Shown: positions 1-8,793, counted from the first letter of the stretch. The stretch: 64,000 nucleotides of DNA from Actinoplanes octamycinicus (GCF_014205225.1 NZ_JACHNB010000001.1:4445501-4509500); one strand, 5' to 3'. The notes: generated by a model from the sequence alone, not told the origin. Numbers and translations are program-made.

Positions 1-1163
1 AGCGCCGCCGGCAGGCCCGGCTGAACGGCGAGATCGCCGCGATCGCCGAGGCCCGGCAACGCTGGACCGACACCCTGCTGGACACCATCGACGTGGCGGT
101 GGTCGCCTGCGACCAGGCCGGCCGGCTCACCCTGTTCAACCGGGCCGCCCGGGAGTGGCACGGCCTGGACGCCGACCCGGCGGTGGACCCGAGCCACTTC
201 GCCGACCGCTACGCGCTGTTCGACTCCGACGGCGTCACCCCACTGCCGCCGGACCGGATCCCGCTGCTCCGGGCGCTGCGCGAGGGCACGGTCAGCCACG
301 TCGAAATAATCATCCGGCCGGGGAACGGCGATCCACGGCACGTCAGCGTCAACGGCCGGGCGCTGATCGCGCCGGACGGCACCCCGCTCGGCGCGGTGAT
401 CGCGATGAACGACGTCACCACCGACCGGGCCCAGCAGCGGGTGATCGAGCAGGCCCGGTCCGAGCTGGCCGCGGCCAACGAGGAGCTGCGCCGGTCGAAC
501 ACCGACCTGACCAACTTCGCCGGCGCGGTCAGCCACGACCTGGTCGCCCCGCTCGGCGCGGTCGGCGGCTACCTGGAGCTGCTCGAGGACGAGGTGGAGG
601 GGCAGCCGCGGGCCTGGGTGGACGCCGCGTCCCGGGCGGTGACCCGGATGCGCGACCTGATCAGCTCGCTGCTCGGCTACGCCCGGGCGGGCAGCGCGCC
701 GGTGCGGTGGATGACCGCGGACCTCGGCGACGTCTTCGCCAGCGTGGTCGCCGACCTGGGCGCCGAGATCAAGTCGGCGGAGGCCGAGGTGACCACGCAG
801 GGACCGCTGCCGTCCGTCTCCTGCGACCCGGTGCTGGCCCGCCAGCTGCTGCAGAACCTGATCGCCAACGCGATCAAATACCGGCATCCGGACCGGCCGC
901 CCCGGGTGCGGGTGTCCGCCCGGCACGAGGGCTCGTGCTGGGCGATCACGGTTGCCGACAACGGCCTGGGCATCCCGCCGGAGCAGCGCCAGCGGGTCTT
1001 CGACATGTTCACCCGCCTCGACGGCACGAAGGCTTCCGGTCACGGCATCGGCCTGTCCAGCTGCCTGCGGATCGTCGACCGGCACGGCGGCACGATCCGG
1101 GTGGCCGACAACGACGGTGGCGGAACCCGGGTGATCTTCACACTCCCGGACCAACCGGCCTGA
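1..1163 (+). CDS. Sensor histidine kinase, 5' end outside window
   Basis: The reading frame is already open at base 3, so the gene begins upstream and only about 386 C-terminal codons are here. A PAS-like sensor segment (about nt 85-430, starting near TLLDTIDVAVVACD) is followed by a short coiled linker and a HisKA dimerisation domain with the phospho-acceptor histidine in AVSHDLVAPLG (about nt 520-560). The HATPase_c domain has an N-box (NLIANAIKYRHPD), a G1 box (DNGLGIPPEQ) and a G2 box (GHGIGLSS). All catalytic motifs look intact, so this should be an active autokinase. The domain order resembles the phytochrome-type kinases of actinobacteria. No receiver domain follows and no response regulator is adjacent, so its partner is unknown. 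Confidence 0.9.
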   Translation, partial: RRRQARLNGEIAAIAEARQRWTDTLLDTIDVAVVACDQAGRLTLFNRAAREWHGLDADPAVDPSHFADRYALFDSDGVTPLPPDRIPLLRALREGTVSHVEIIIRPGNGDPRHVSVNGRALIAPDGTPLGAVIAMNDVTTDRAQQRVIEQARSELAAANEELRRSNTDLTNFAGAVSHDLVAPLGAVGGYLELLEDEVEGQPRAWVDAASRAVTRMRDLISSLLGYARAGSAPVRWMTADLGDVFASVVADLGAEIKSAEAEVTTQGPLPSVSCDPVLARQLLQNLIANAIKYRHPDRPPRVRVSARHEGSCWAITVADNGLGIPPEQRQRVFDMFTRLDGTKASGHGIGLSSCLRIVDRHGGTIRVADNDGGGTRVIFTLPDQPA

Positions 1164-1281
1164 CCCGATCGGCTCCACCCGGCTCGGTCACCCGTTCAGG
1201 ATCCCGCACCAGCTCTCTGACCAGGGCTGACGCGCTGGGTAGGCTCGCCCGGCCGTCGGTCGAGTCGCGCGGGAGCACAGC

Positions 1282-2511
1282 TTGTCAGTGGTGAAACTCA
1301 AGGAACGGCCGGTCACCGCCGACCTGAGCTGGATTCCGGCGCCGCGGTCCGGGGACGGCGACGTACCGTCAGCATCGGTCAGCTATCCGGCGGCGCACCG
1401 TCGGGTCGGTCTCCGGGCGGCCTGGCCGGCCCTGGCCGGCTATGCGCTGCTGCGGGCCGTCGGACTGGTCACGCTCTGGTACTTCGCCGCCGCGAAGCAC
1501 CGCGGGATGGCGTTCATTCTCGGACGCTACGACGCCAACTGGTATGCCGGCATCGCCACCCGGGGCTACGACCCGGCCATCCCGCTGCACCCGGACGGCT
1601 CGCTCGCCACCACCAATGTGGCGTTCTTCCCGCTCTACCCCGGCCTGATCGCGCTCGCCGACCCGATCGTGCCGGGTGACGCGCACGCGGCCGGCATCGC
1701 CGTCGCCTGGCTGGCCGGCCTCGCCGCCGCCTGGGGCCTCTACGCGGTCGGCACCCACCTGCGCGGCCGCCGCACCGGCGTGCTGCTCGCCTCGCTCTGG
1801 GCGGTCGTCCCGCACGGCCTGGTCGAGTCGATGGGTTACACCGAGACGCTGTTCACCGCGCTCGCCGCCTGGTCGCTGTTCGCCGTGCTGCGCCGCCACT
1901 GGCTCACCGCCGGCCTGCTCTGCGCGCTGGCCGGCCTGACCCGCCCGACCGGCGCCGCCCTGGCCGCCGCGGTCGGGATCGCCGCGCTCGTCGCGGTCCT
2001 GCGCCGCCAGGACGGCTGGCGCCCCTGGGCGGCCGGCTCGATCGCGCCGCTCGGCTTCGCCGGATACATCGTCTGGGTAGGACATCGGCTGGGCCGCGCC
2101 GACGGCTATTTCCACGTCCAGAGGGACGCCTGGAAAATGAGCTACGACAACGGTTCCTACACCCTGTCCATGGCCCGCGATCTGCTCACGAAACCGTCCC
2201 AGCTGGCCTATGTGATGTGCACGCTGGTGCTGCTGGCCGCGATCGCCCTGTTCATCGCCCTCTCCGCGAACCGCCAAGCCTGGCCGCTGGCCGTCTATTC
2301 CCTGGTGGTCATCGCGATGGTCTTCTTCGGCGACGGCTATTTCCACGCCAAGGGCCGGCTGCTGATGCCCGCCTTCCCCTTGCTGCTGCCGATCGCCGCC
2401 GCCCTCGCGGCCGCCCACCGCCGCACGGTGATCGCGGCCCTGCTGTTCCTGACCGCGATCTCTACGACGTATGGGGTTTATCTCGCGCTTTACTGGACCC
2501 ATTCGCCATAG
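1282..2511 (+). CDS. Multi-pass membrane mannosyltransferase, PIG-V-like
   Basis: A 409-residue integral membrane protein with many hydrophobic segments. Near residue 87 it has a conserved acidic/aromatic loop (GRYDANWYAGIATRGYD), typical of the PIG-V/GT-C mannosyltransferase-like proteins common in actinobacteria. Such enzymes use polyprenyl-phosphate sugars on the outer face of the membrane; the acceptor here is unknown. The TTG at 1282 is chosen because GGGAG (1271-1275) lies 6 nt upstream; GTG codons at 1288 and 1291 are alternatives. It is separated from the preceding kinase by about 120 bp and looks monocistronic. The family assignment rests on overall topology and the loop motif only. 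Confidence 0.75.
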   Translation: MSVVKLKERPVTADLSWIPAPRSGDGDVPSASVSYPAAHRRVGLRAAWPALAGYALLRAVGLVTLWYFAAAKHRGMAFILGRYDANWYAGIATRGYDPAIPLHPDGSLATTNVAFFPLYPGLIALADPIVPGDAHAAGIAVAWLAGLAAAWGLYAVGTHLRGRRTGVLLASLWAVVPHGLVESMGYTETLFTALAAWSLFAVLRRHWLTAGLLCALAGLTRPTGAALAAAVGIAALVAVLRRQDGWRPWAAGSIAPLGFAGYIVWVGHRLGRADGYFHVQRDAWKMSYDNGSYTLSMARDLLTKPSQLAYVMCTLVLLAAIALFIALSANRQAWPLAVYSLVVIAMVFFGDGYFHAKGRLLMPAFPLLLPIAAALAAAHRRTVIAALLFLTAISTTYGVYLALYWTHSP

Positions 2512-2608
2512 GCGAGGACCGATTTGCTGTACGTTCGCGGCGGCCGCCCGTGCCCGCTCGGTTTCCGTCCGTGACCGTCTCCCGCGAGGTCGCGGAAACC
2601 TCTCGGCC

Positions 2609-2662
2609 GCGGCGCGCCTCCCGGTTGCAGGGTGCCTGCTGCGCGGCGCGCCTCCCGGTTGC
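2609..2662 (+). repeat. 20-bp direct repeat, two copies
   Basis: GCGGCGCGCCTCCCGGTTGC occurs at 2609-2628 and again, identical, at 2643-2662 (34-bp offset). It lies 25 bp before the DnaA-box repeat. Confidence 0.9.
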
Positions 2663-2687
2663 GGCGTGGCCCCTGCGCGGCGGCGAG

Positions 2688-2785
2688 TTATCCACATCAG
2701 CCCGTCGTCCACAACGTCGCCTCCGGAGATCCCGCTCTCGCGCCACACTGTCTTCGGGGAGCCCCCCTGGGTGGGCGGGGACTGG
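2688..2785 (+). repeat. Dispersed DnaA-box-pair repeat, copy 1
   Basis: Contains TTATCCACA (2688-2696) and TCGTCCACA (2705-2713), which start 17 bp apart. The conserved block ACACTGTCTTCGGG (2745-2758) starts 57 bp after the first box, and a C-tract/G-tract segment (CCCCCCTGGGTGGGCGGGG) leads to GGGGACTGG. The same layout recurs at 42316 and 47579 in the same orientation. Actinobacterial DnaA boxes have the consensus TTGTCCACA. Different frames are interrupted in different copies, so the element is not coding. Confidence 0.85.
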
Positions 2786-2816
2786 AAAATGGCCGGACCT
2801 GGGGCTTGGATCGTGT

Positions 2817-2822
2817 CAGGAT
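2817..2822 (+). promoter_or_regulatory. -10 element (CAGGAT), probably leaderless
   Basis: CAGGAT lies 7 nt before the GTG at 2830, the same geometry seen at many other genes in this window. This favours GTG 2830 over ATG 2821. Confidence 0.45.
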
Positions 2823-2829
2823 GCGTCGC

Positions 2830-3582
2830 GTGACGGAGCGGGCGTTGAGTTTCGGGGCGGTGGCGCAGAACTACGAGCGGTTTCGGCCGGGGTATCCGGC
2901 GGAGCTGTTCGAGCTGGTCGCGGGTTATGCCGGGCGGCCGCTGCGGACGGCGCTGGAGATCGGGGCGGGGACCGGGAAGGCGACTCGGCTCTTCGTGGCG
3001 CACGGGGTGCGGGTGACCGCGAGCGAGCCGGACGCGGAGATGCTTGCCGAGTTGCGGCGGCACCTGGACGTTCCGACCATGCGGGCGGCCTTCGAGGAGA
3101 TCGGGCCGGGGCAGCGGTATGACCTGGTCTACGCGGCGGCCGCACTGCACTGGACCCGGCCGGGAGGGCGCTGGGCCCGGGTGGCCGGGCTGCTGGAGGC
3201 GGGTGGGGTGTTCGCCTCGTTCGGTGGGCCGTTCCAGCTGGCCGATCCGGAGGTCGAGCGGGCGGTCCGCGCGGCCCGTGCGCCCTTCCTGGAGAGCGAC
3301 GAGTTCCCCTCGCCGGACGGCACACCGCCGGAGCACGCGATGCAGTGGCCGGGCACCGAGCTGCTCGCCTCGGACCTGTTCACCGACGTCCAGCAGCACC
3401 AATTGGAGCGGCGCCGCACGATGACCGCCGCCGACTACGTCGGCCACCTCGCCACGATCTCGGCCTATCTGGAGCTACCGCCCGAAGTGCGCGCGCAGGC
3501 CTTCGACGCCATCCTGCGGGTCCTGCCGGAGACCGTCGAGATATCCGCTGACCTCACGGCCCATCTCGCCCGCCGCCGCTGA
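2830..3582 (+). CDS. Class I SAM-dependent methyltransferase
   Basis: A 250-residue cytoplasmic protein. The Rossmann SAM-binding motif I is LEIGAGTGKAT, preceded by the YERFRPGYP element usual in this methyltransferase_11/25-type family. An acidic motif II (TASEPD) follows, then a motif around DLVYAAAALHW. The aromatic HW after motif IV resembles small-molecule methyltransferases related to trans-aconitate methyltransferase. The substrate cannot be deduced. GTG 2830 is preferred because of the -10 hexamer 7 nt upstream and AGG at 2818-2820; ATG 2821 in the same frame is the alternative. It stands alone, downstream of the repeat-bearing intergenic region. Confidence 0.85.
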   Translation: MTERALSFGAVAQNYERFRPGYPAELFELVAGYAGRPLRTALEIGAGTGKATRLFVAHGVRVTASEPDAEMLAELRRHLDVPTMRAAFEEIGPGQRYDLVYAAAALHWTRPGGRWARVAGLLEAGGVFASFGGPFQLADPEVERAVRAARAPFLESDEFPSPDGTPPEHAMQWPGTELLASDLFTDVQQHQLERRRTMTAADYVGHLATISAYLELPPEVRAQAFDAILRVLPETVEISADLTAHLARRR

Positions 3583-3687
3583 GCCCACCGACGTGAGCCG
3601 GTCGGCTGGCTCGGTCGGGGTGGGCCGGTCAAGGTGGGGGGTCTGGTGAGGTCGGGCGGGTTGAGGGCGGACCGGTCGGGGGCTGGG

Positions 3688-4701
3688 TCAGCTGCGGGTG
3701 ACTCCGGGCAGCAGACGCTCGAAGGCGGGCTCCGCCTCGGCCCAGGCCCGGAGTACTTCCGCGCGCCGGACCGGCAGGCGTCTCCGGGTCCCGGGGCGCG
3801 GCGCCCACGGCGGCGGGTTCCCGCAGCCCGACCACACCCCGACCTCGAAGATCAGGTCGTCGTCGGTGGCCTCCAGGGTGACCTCCAGGTAGTCGAAGGT
3901 GTCGCCGAGGATCAGCGGCCGCGGGGGCCGGCGGCCCGGACGCGCCGCCTCGGTGGCCAGCTCGCGCAGGTCGGCGACGTGTGGATGGAGCGCGGTCGTC
4001 GTCGCGTCGCCGAGGGCCTCGCCGCGGACGTACAGCTGGAAGGTGCCGAACCGGGGGTCGGCGTGGCCCGGGGTGAACTCCGCCCGGAACTCGCGGGCGT
4101 CGCCGCCGCCGGCCGTCCGCCCGGTCCGCAACTGGCGGTACCAGGTGAGCCGCCACGGGAAGGTGCTGGTGTCCGGCAGCCGGCGGAAGCCGGGACGCCA
4201 GGAGAGGACGCCGCACTCCGGGCAGGTGCCGTACGGCCGGGGTGTGCCGCAGGCCGGGCAGGTGGGCGCGGCGAAGTCCCCGGTGCGGTAGGCGGCGATC
4301 AGCCGCCCCACCACGACGCCCAGCCGCTCCCGGGGATGCTTCTCGTGGTCCGGGCAGCCGGCGAGCAGTTGCGGCACCAGCAGCCAGCGGTCGGCCGGGT
4401 CCCTCTCGTGACGCCCGGCCGCCTTCTCCCGGTGGCGGCGCGCCTCGAAGGCCCGCAGCTCGGCGAACCAGAGCGCCCGCGCCTCGGCCAGTTCCTCGAC
4501 GGCCCGCCCGAGCGCGTCCGGGTCGTGGTCGACGTACGGTGACACCCCGGCGTTCAGCATCAGGTGGTGCCAGGTGGCGTGGAACCCGTACGGCGCGAAG
4601 CGCAGCACGCAGTCGCGCAGCAGCCACAGCCGCCACCGCGGCTCCAGATCCGGGTTACCGGCCCGGGCCGCCTGGGCAGGAAAGCTACTCATCGATGACA
4701 T
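3688..4701 (-). CDS. Hypothetical protein with zinc ribbon
   Basis: A 337-residue protein that I do not recognise as a named family. Its middle contains a clear four-cysteine zinc ribbon (CPACGTPRPYGTCPECG). It is soluble, with no signal peptide or membrane segment, is rich in Trp and Arg near the N-terminus (RWRLWLLRDCVLRF), and its C-terminal half looks beta-rich (DTFDYLEVTLEATDDDLIFEVGVW). The start is ATG 4701 (MSSMSSFP), with ATG 4692 as alternative; upstream in-frame codons would overlap the divergent phosphotransferase. The nuclease- or transcription-like zinc ribbon could bind nucleic acid or protein, but nothing here specifies a function. Confidence 0.7.
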   Translation of the reverse strand: MSSMSSFPAQAARAGNPDLEPRWRLWLLRDCVLRFAPYGFHATWHHLMLNAGVSPYVDHDPDALGRAVEELAEARALWFAELRAFEARRHREKAAGRHERDPADRWLLVPQLLAGCPDHEKHPRERLGVVVGRLIAAYRTGDFAAPTCPACGTPRPYGTCPECGVLSWRPGFRRLPDTSTFPWRLTWYRQLRTGRTAGGGDAREFRAEFTPGHADPRFGTFQLYVRGEALGDATTTALHPHVADLRELATEAARPGRRPPRPLILGDTFDYLEVTLEATDDDLIFEVGVWSGCGNPPPWAPRPGTRRRLPVRRAEVLRAWAEAEPAFERLLPGVTRS

Positions 4702-4729
4702 GATCGCAGGATCGAGCGGGGGAGCCACG

Positions 4730-5575
4730 GTGATCACTACCGAGTTGGTACGGGCGCTGGTGGACCGGCAGTTCCCGGAGTGGGCGGGGTTGCCGCTGCG
4801 GCGGGTCGAGCCGGCCGGGTCGGACCACGTGATCCACCGGCTCGGCGACGAGCTGGCGGTCCGGCTGCCCCGGCACGAGGGGGCGATCGGGCAGGCCGCC
4901 AAGGAGCTGGCCTGGCTGCCCCGGCTGGCCCCGCACCTGCCGATCGCGGTGCCGGAGCCGGTGGCGGTCGGCGAGCCGGACCTCGGCTACCCGTGGCGCT
5001 GGGCGGTGGCCCGCTGGCTGGACGGCCGGGTGGCGACGGTCGAGGCGTTCGGCGACTCGGTGCCGACCGCGGTGCGGCTGGCCGAGTTCCTCGCCGCGCT
5101 GCAGCGGCTGCCGCGGGACGGCGCGCCGTCCGGTGGTCAGTCGCTGGCCGGCCGGGACGCCGAGACGCGGGCCGCGATCGAGCGGGTCGGGGACGTCTTC
5201 GACGCGGCGGCGCTCGATCGGCTGTGGACGGCGGCGGTGGAGGCGCCGGCCTGGGACCGGCCGCCGGTCTGGTTCCACGGCGACTTCCACACCGGGAACC
5301 TGCTGACCGTGGGCGGAGAGGTCAGCGCGGTGATCGACTTCGGCGGGCTGGGGGCGGGTGACCCGGCGGTCGACCTGATGATGCCGTTCTCGCTGATGTC
5401 GGCGCGCAGCCGGGCCGCGTTCCGGGAGACGCTCGGGGTGGACGACGCGACCTGGGTGCGCGGGCGGGGCTGGGCGCTGACCGGCGCGCTGATCGCCTAC
5501 ACCGCCTACGCGGCGACCGACGCGCGGATCGCCGCCGCGACGACCCGGCAGATCGAGCAGGCCCTGATCGGCTGA
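4730..5575 (+). CDS. Aminoglycoside phosphotransferase-family kinase
   Basis: A 281-residue APH/choline-kinase fold protein. The catalytic loop is WFHGDFHTGNLL (Brenner motif HxDxxxxN), followed by the metal-binding segment VIDFGGLGAGDPAVDL. The N-terminal lobe has the nucleotide-binding RLGDELAVRLPR. The start is GTG 4730, with GGGGGAG at 4717-4723. The GTG lies 28 bp from the divergent zinc-ribbon gene. Family members phosphorylate aminoglycosides, macrolides, homoserine or other small alcohols; the sequence alone does not say which. Resistance should not be assumed. Confidence 0.88.
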   Translation: MITTELVRALVDRQFPEWAGLPLRRVEPAGSDHVIHRLGDELAVRLPRHEGAIGQAAKELAWLPRLAPHLPIAVPEPVAVGEPDLGYPWRWAVARWLDGRVATVEAFGDSVPTAVRLAEFLAALQRLPRDGAPSGGQSLAGRDAETRAAIERVGDVFDAAALDRLWTAAVEAPAWDRPPVWFHGDFHTGNLLTVGGEVSAVIDFGGLGAGDPAVDLMMPFSLMSARSRAAFRETLGVDDATWVRGRGWALTGALIAYTAYAATDARIAAATTRQIEQALIG

Positions 5576-5600
5576 GGTTGCCGGGTGGCCGCCGGGTTCC

Positions 5601-5606
5601 TAGCGT
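5601..5606 (+). promoter_or_regulatory. -10 element TAGCGT, leaderless
   Basis: TAGCGT lies 7 nt before GTG 5614, with no Shine-Dalgarno sequence between. Confidence 0.6.
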
Positions 5607-5613
5607 CGACCGG

Positions 5614-6477
5614 GTGACAGCGGATCTCTTCGATGCGGCAGCCATGTACGACGACGACTATCTGCACTTCTTCGCGCCGGCGCGAGAAAACGAGGCGCGG
5701 CGCGGGCAACGAAGCGAGGCGGGGAGCGGGCAAGGAAGTGAGGCGGGGAGCGGCCCCGCCACCCGGGTGACCCACGGCCCGGCGGTGCCGACGGCCTTCG
5801 GCGGCACCGCCACCGAGGACCTGCTGTGGCGGGTGCTCGGCCTGGAGCCCGGCATGCGGGTGCTGGACCTGGCCTGCGGGCACGGCACGCTGGCCAACGC
5901 CCTGGCCCGGCGTGGCTGCCGGGTGACCGGGCTGGACTTCTCCGAGGTGTTCCTGGACCGGGCCCGGGCCGACGCGGCGGCGGCCGGGGTCACGGTCGAC
6001 TACGTCGCCGGGGACATGCGGGAGCTGCCGGCCGGCTGGACCGGGCGCTTCGACCGGGTGGTGAACTGGTCGACCGCGTTCGGCTACTTCGACGACGCCA
6101 CGAACCGGCGGGTGCTCGACGAGATCGTCCGGGTGCTGCGGCCGGACGGGCGGCTCGCGATGGACCTGGACAACCTGGTCCGGTTCCTGACCTCGTGGAC
6201 GCCGTCCCGGGTCACGGTGGCCCGGGACAACGGCGACAAGCTCGTCGACCAGCACCACTTCGATCCGCTGACCGCCCGGTTCCGGGTGCGGCGGACGATC
6301 ATCCGGGACGGGCGGGTGCGCGAGCTGACCTTCCTGAAGCGACTGTTCGGCTTCCCGGAGCTGCGGGACTGGTGCGCCGCGGCCGGGTTCGGCGCGGTGA
6401 CCGGGATCGGCGAGGACGGCGAGCCACTCGACGCCGGCCACCACCGGATGATCATCGTGGCCGCTCGGCGGGGCTGA
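5614..6477 (+). CDS. Class I SAM-dependent methyltransferase with repeat insertion
   Basis: A 287-residue methyltransferase. Motif I is VLDLACGHGTLANALA and motif post-I is VTGLDFSEVFLD; a DRVVNWSTAFGYFDD region and a C-terminal HHRMIIVAARRG follow. The N-terminus (DLFDAAAMYDDDYLHFFAP) is family-like. It is interrupted by a low-complexity stretch (about residues 30-50) in which SEAGSG is repeated; in DNA this is a 21-bp near-perfect tandem duplication at about 5715-5756. The insertion precedes the SAM fold and is probably a flexible loop. GTG 5614 is chosen because TAGCGT sits 7 nt upstream; an in-frame start at 5578 would place the promoter inside the gene. The substrate is unknown. Confidence 0.85.
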   Translation: MTADLFDAAAMYDDDYLHFFAPARENEARRGQRSEAGSGQGSEAGSGPATRVTHGPAVPTAFGGTATEDLLWRVLGLEPGMRVLDLACGHGTLANALARRGCRVTGLDFSEVFLDRARADAAAAGVTVDYVAGDMRELPAGWTGRFDRVVNWSTAFGYFDDATNRRVLDEIVRVLRPDGRLAMDLDNLVRFLTSWTPSRVTVARDNGDKLVDQHHFDPLTARFRVRRTIIRDGRVRELTFLKRLFGFPELRDWCAAAGFGAVTGIGEDGEPLDAGHHRMIIVAARRG

Positions 6478-6496
6478 GGGCGTACCGGAAACGCGT

Positions 6497-6525
6497 GATG
6501 GCGCCGGGATGAACCCGGCGCCATC
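6497..6525. terminator. Bidirectional hairpin terminator between convergent genes
   Basis: A perfect 12-bp stem (GATGGCGCCGGG / CCCGGCGCCATC) with a 5-nt ATGAA loop, placed between the ends of the methyltransferase (6477) and the DUF1906 gene (6549). There is no U-tract, as is common in actinobacteria. Confidence 0.75.
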
Positions 6526-6548
6526 GCAGCGGTCGTGCGGGACAGCGG

Positions 6549-8174
6549 TCAGAGCAGCGGCGAGCGGCCCTTGTAGCCGGTGGCGATCCGGACGCCGGCG
6601 GACAGGCCCTTGGGGTTGCCCCGGTAGAGGAACAGGTAACCGGTGCTGGACTGGACCGCGACCAGGTCGTTGTAGCCGTCCCGGTCGAAGTCGCCGACGC
6701 CGAGCAGGTCGCGCAGCCCGGACGCGGAGCCGAGCTTCAGCCGGGACTGGAAGCCGCCCGACTTGCCGCGGTAGAGGTACAGGTAACCGGACTTGATCTC
6801 CTTGACCACCAGGTCCTGGTACCCGTCCCGGTTGAAGTCGCCGATCCCGGCGAACTCGGTGCGGTCGTTCCAGTTGCCGTAGGCGACGGCCTTGCGGGTG
6901 CCGAACTTGGCGCCGCTCTTGCCCGGGTAGAGGTAGAGGTTGCCGTTGCTGATCTGCTGCGCGAGCAGATCCGGGTAACCGTCCCGGTTGAAGTCGCCGA
7001 TCGAGGTGAACTCGCGCAGCTTGCGCTGGTCCTTGTAGAGCTGTTTGCGGGTGCCGAGCTTCCCGCTGCTCAGGCCCGGGTAGAAGTAGACCGCGCCGGA
7101 CTTGCGGTTGCGGGCGATCAGGTCGGGCAGGCCGTCCCGGTTCAGGTCCATCCGGACCAGCTGGTCCATGCCGCCCTTGCTGCCGGCGATCAGCGCGCGC
7201 TGGTTCTCGGCGATGAAGGAGCCGTTGCCCGGGTAGGTGAACAGGTTGCCGGTGCTCTTGGTCAGCGCCACCACGTCGGACCAGCCGTTGCGGGTCCAGT
7301 CCGACTGCTTCGCCGGGGGCAGGATCCGGAAGTCCAGGTAGTCGGTGTCGATGTTGATCGACACGCCACCGTACGTCTCGATGTGCCCGCCCTGGTACTG
7401 CTTCATCCGCCTGCCCGGCGACCAGTAGCCGGCCGGGATCACCGGGTCGCTGACCGTGACCTTGTTGTCCCAGCGGGCGAAGTCGACGTAGTCGGGGCGG
7501 ACGTACCCGGCCTTGTTGTAGACCGCGACCTGGTCGGCGATGCCGGATCCGGCGCTGCTGTAGTAGCCGGAGAGGTAGCCGAGGTCGTGCAGCCGGGCGC
7601 TCCACGCGCTCATGAAGGACAGCACGCCGGCCTTGCAGGCGGCGTTGTTGCTGTCGTAGGCCTCCATGTCGTAGATCAGCACGCTCTGCGGCGACAGCCC
7701 GAGGGCCCGCGCCTGGTTGACCGCGTCGGTCGCGGCGGCGGTGCCCTGGGACGCCGCGGCGGCGTTGTTGATCAGGCTTTTCTTGGCGACCTTGGTGCAG
7801 GTGGCCTGCGGACCCACGTAGATCGGGAACAGCTTCCAGCCGCGGTTGATCTGCTCGCGGACCCAGTCGGCGGTCAGGTTCGGCTGGGCGCAACCCCGGC
7901 TGACCCCGCCGATGTAGATGCCGGCCGCCCGGTACGGCGACGACTTCAACCAGGTCGCCATGGTGTCGCTGGACGGGGCGGTGCAGGCGTCGAAGCCGTA
8001 CCCGGTGAAGTTGCCCGGCTGCGGCGGCAGTGCCGCCGCCGCGCCCGCGGTGTTCATGAACGCCAGCGGGGTGAGCGAGAGCAGCACGACAGCAGCGCCG
8101 ACCAGGCGTTTGCGGTGCCGCTTCAGCCAGGGAACATTCATCCGGTGACGCCCGGGCTTGGGCGCATCGCTCAT
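6549..8174 (-). CDS. Secreted DUF1906 glycoside-hydrolase-like protein with FG-GAP repeats
   Basis: A 541-residue exported protein. A basic N-terminus and hydrophobic segment (LVGAAVVLLSLTPLAFMNTAGAAA) form a signal peptide ending near residue 47. The next domain (about 50-270) begins GNFTGYGFDACTAP and matches DUF1906/Rv2525c-like proteins with a TIM-barrel related to glycoside hydrolases. The C-terminal half (about 280-541) is a run of FG-GAP/VCBS beta-propeller repeats with recurring calcium-type motifs such as DFNRDGYPDL and DFDRDGYNDL. ATG 8174 is chosen because TTAGGT lies 5 nt upstream on the minus strand; ATG 8141 is the alternative. It probably acts on or binds cell-wall or extracellular polysaccharide. 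The substrate is not deducible. Confidence 0.88.
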   Translation of the reverse strand: MSDAPKPGRHRMNVPWLKRHRKRLVGAAVVLLSLTPLAFMNTAGAAAALPPQPGNFTGYGFDACTAPSSDTMATWLKSSPYRAAGIYIGGVSRGCAQPNLTADWVREQINRGWKLFPIYVGPQATCTKVAKKSLINNAAAASQGTAAATDAVNQARALGLSPQSVLIYDMEAYDSNNAACKAGVLSFMSAWSARLHDLGYLSGYYSSAGSGIADQVAVYNKAGYVRPDYVDFARWDNKVTVSDPVIPAGYWSPGRRMKQYQGGHIETYGGVSINIDTDYLDFRILPPAKQSDWTRNGWSDVVALTKSTGNLFTYPGNGSFIAENQRALIAGSKGGMDQLVRMDLNRDGLPDLIARNRKSGAVYFYPGLSSGKLGTRKQLYKDQRKLREFTSIGDFNRDGYPDLLAQQISNGNLYLYPGKSGAKFGTRKAVAYGNWNDRTEFAGIGDFNRDGYQDLVVKEIKSGYLYLYRGKSGGFQSRLKLGSASGLRDLLGVGDFDRDGYNDLVAVQSSTGYLFLYRGNPKGLSAGVRIATGYKGRSPLL

Positions 8175-8393
8175 GGGGGACCTAACGTCGGCGACAGCGG
8201 AAACCTGAAGATCCAACCAGCTCTATCGACAAGATCCAAGGACCGTTCGGACGATCTTTTCCGGTACGAACGGGCCGCCTGTTCCGTTGATCATGTTGCT
8301 TCCCGTTCATCCAGCCGACACGATCCGTTGGTTCGCCGACGGGATGGTGTCCGGGAAGCTGAAACCGACGGAACGGTAAGGAAAGGCGACCCG

Positions 8394-8717
8394 ATGCTCA
8401 GCTCGGTGCTGGAGGTCCGTACCGGTCCGGACGGCAGTGTGGTGATCCACCCGCACGGCTCGATCGGGGCCGACAAGGCGGTGGAGCTGCGCCAGTTGCT
8501 GGTGCACACGGTCCGCCGGGTCCGGCCGTTGCGGCTGATCGTCGACCTGGCCGACGCGCCGGAGCTCGACTCGATCAATCTCGGCTCGGTGGTGGCCGCC
8601 TGCGACCTCGGTGACGATCACCAGGTGGCGGTCTTCGTCGACAACGCGTCGGTGTCGCTGGCCGACAAGCTCACCGCGGCCGGGCTGCCGCGGCAGCGCG
8701 TCCGGGGGATCTGCTGA
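8394..8717 (+). CDS. STAS-domain anti-sigma factor antagonist-like protein
   Basis: A 107-residue single-domain protein with STAS features: an N-terminal strand (VVIHPHGSIGADKAVELRQLL), then LRLIVDLADAPELDSINLGSVVAAC. In SpoIIAA-like proteins a phosphorylated Ser occupies the DSxG loop; here it reads ELDSINLGS, so a serine is available (Ser at about residue 62). ATG 8394 has AAGGAAAGG (8378-8386) upstream. No anti-sigma kinase or sigma gene is adjacent, so its partner lies elsewhere. Some STAS proteins bind nucleotides or lipids instead, so the role is inferred. Confidence 0.8.
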   Translation: MLSSVLEVRTGPDGSVVIHPHGSIGADKAVELRQLLVHTVRRVRPLRLIVDLADAPELDSINLGSVVAACDLGDDHQVAVFVDNASVSLADKLTAAGLPRQRVRGIC

Positions 8718-8781
8718 GCCCCGGCGTGCGGATTCAGGGTTCGCTCATGCCGAGTTGGGCTGTTGTTAACCATCCGGTGCC

Positions 8782-8787
8782 TACGAT
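8782..8787 (+). promoter_or_regulatory. -10 element TACGAT, leaderless
   Basis: TACGAT lies 6 nt before ATG 8794. Confidence 0.55.
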
Positions 8788-8793
8788 CCGCGG

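Larger units (their letters stand above)
2512..2829. other. 318-bp intergenic region with direct repeat and DnaA-box module
   Basis: No convincing gene is present. An open frame runs into the downstream methyltransferase from 2632, but its composition is not protein-like and a better start exists at 2830. The region holds a 20-bp perfect direct repeat, repeat copy 1 of the dispersed DnaA-box family, and the methyltransferase promoter. Confidence 0.8.

Noticed and set aside
2632..2829. An N-terminal extension of the first methyltransferase
   Set aside because: The extension would be repeat-derived, non-conserved sequence crossing the DnaA-box element; a GTG at 2830 has a properly spaced -10.
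1369..3447. A very long minus-strand open frame opposite the mannosyltransferase and methyltransferase
   Set aside because: Arg/Gln/His-rich translation with no domain; it is the antisense shadow of GC-rich genes that have clear families on the plus strand. The same applies to long antisense frames at 5506-7893, 10585-12834, 14918-17263, 30379-32358 and 62265-63860.
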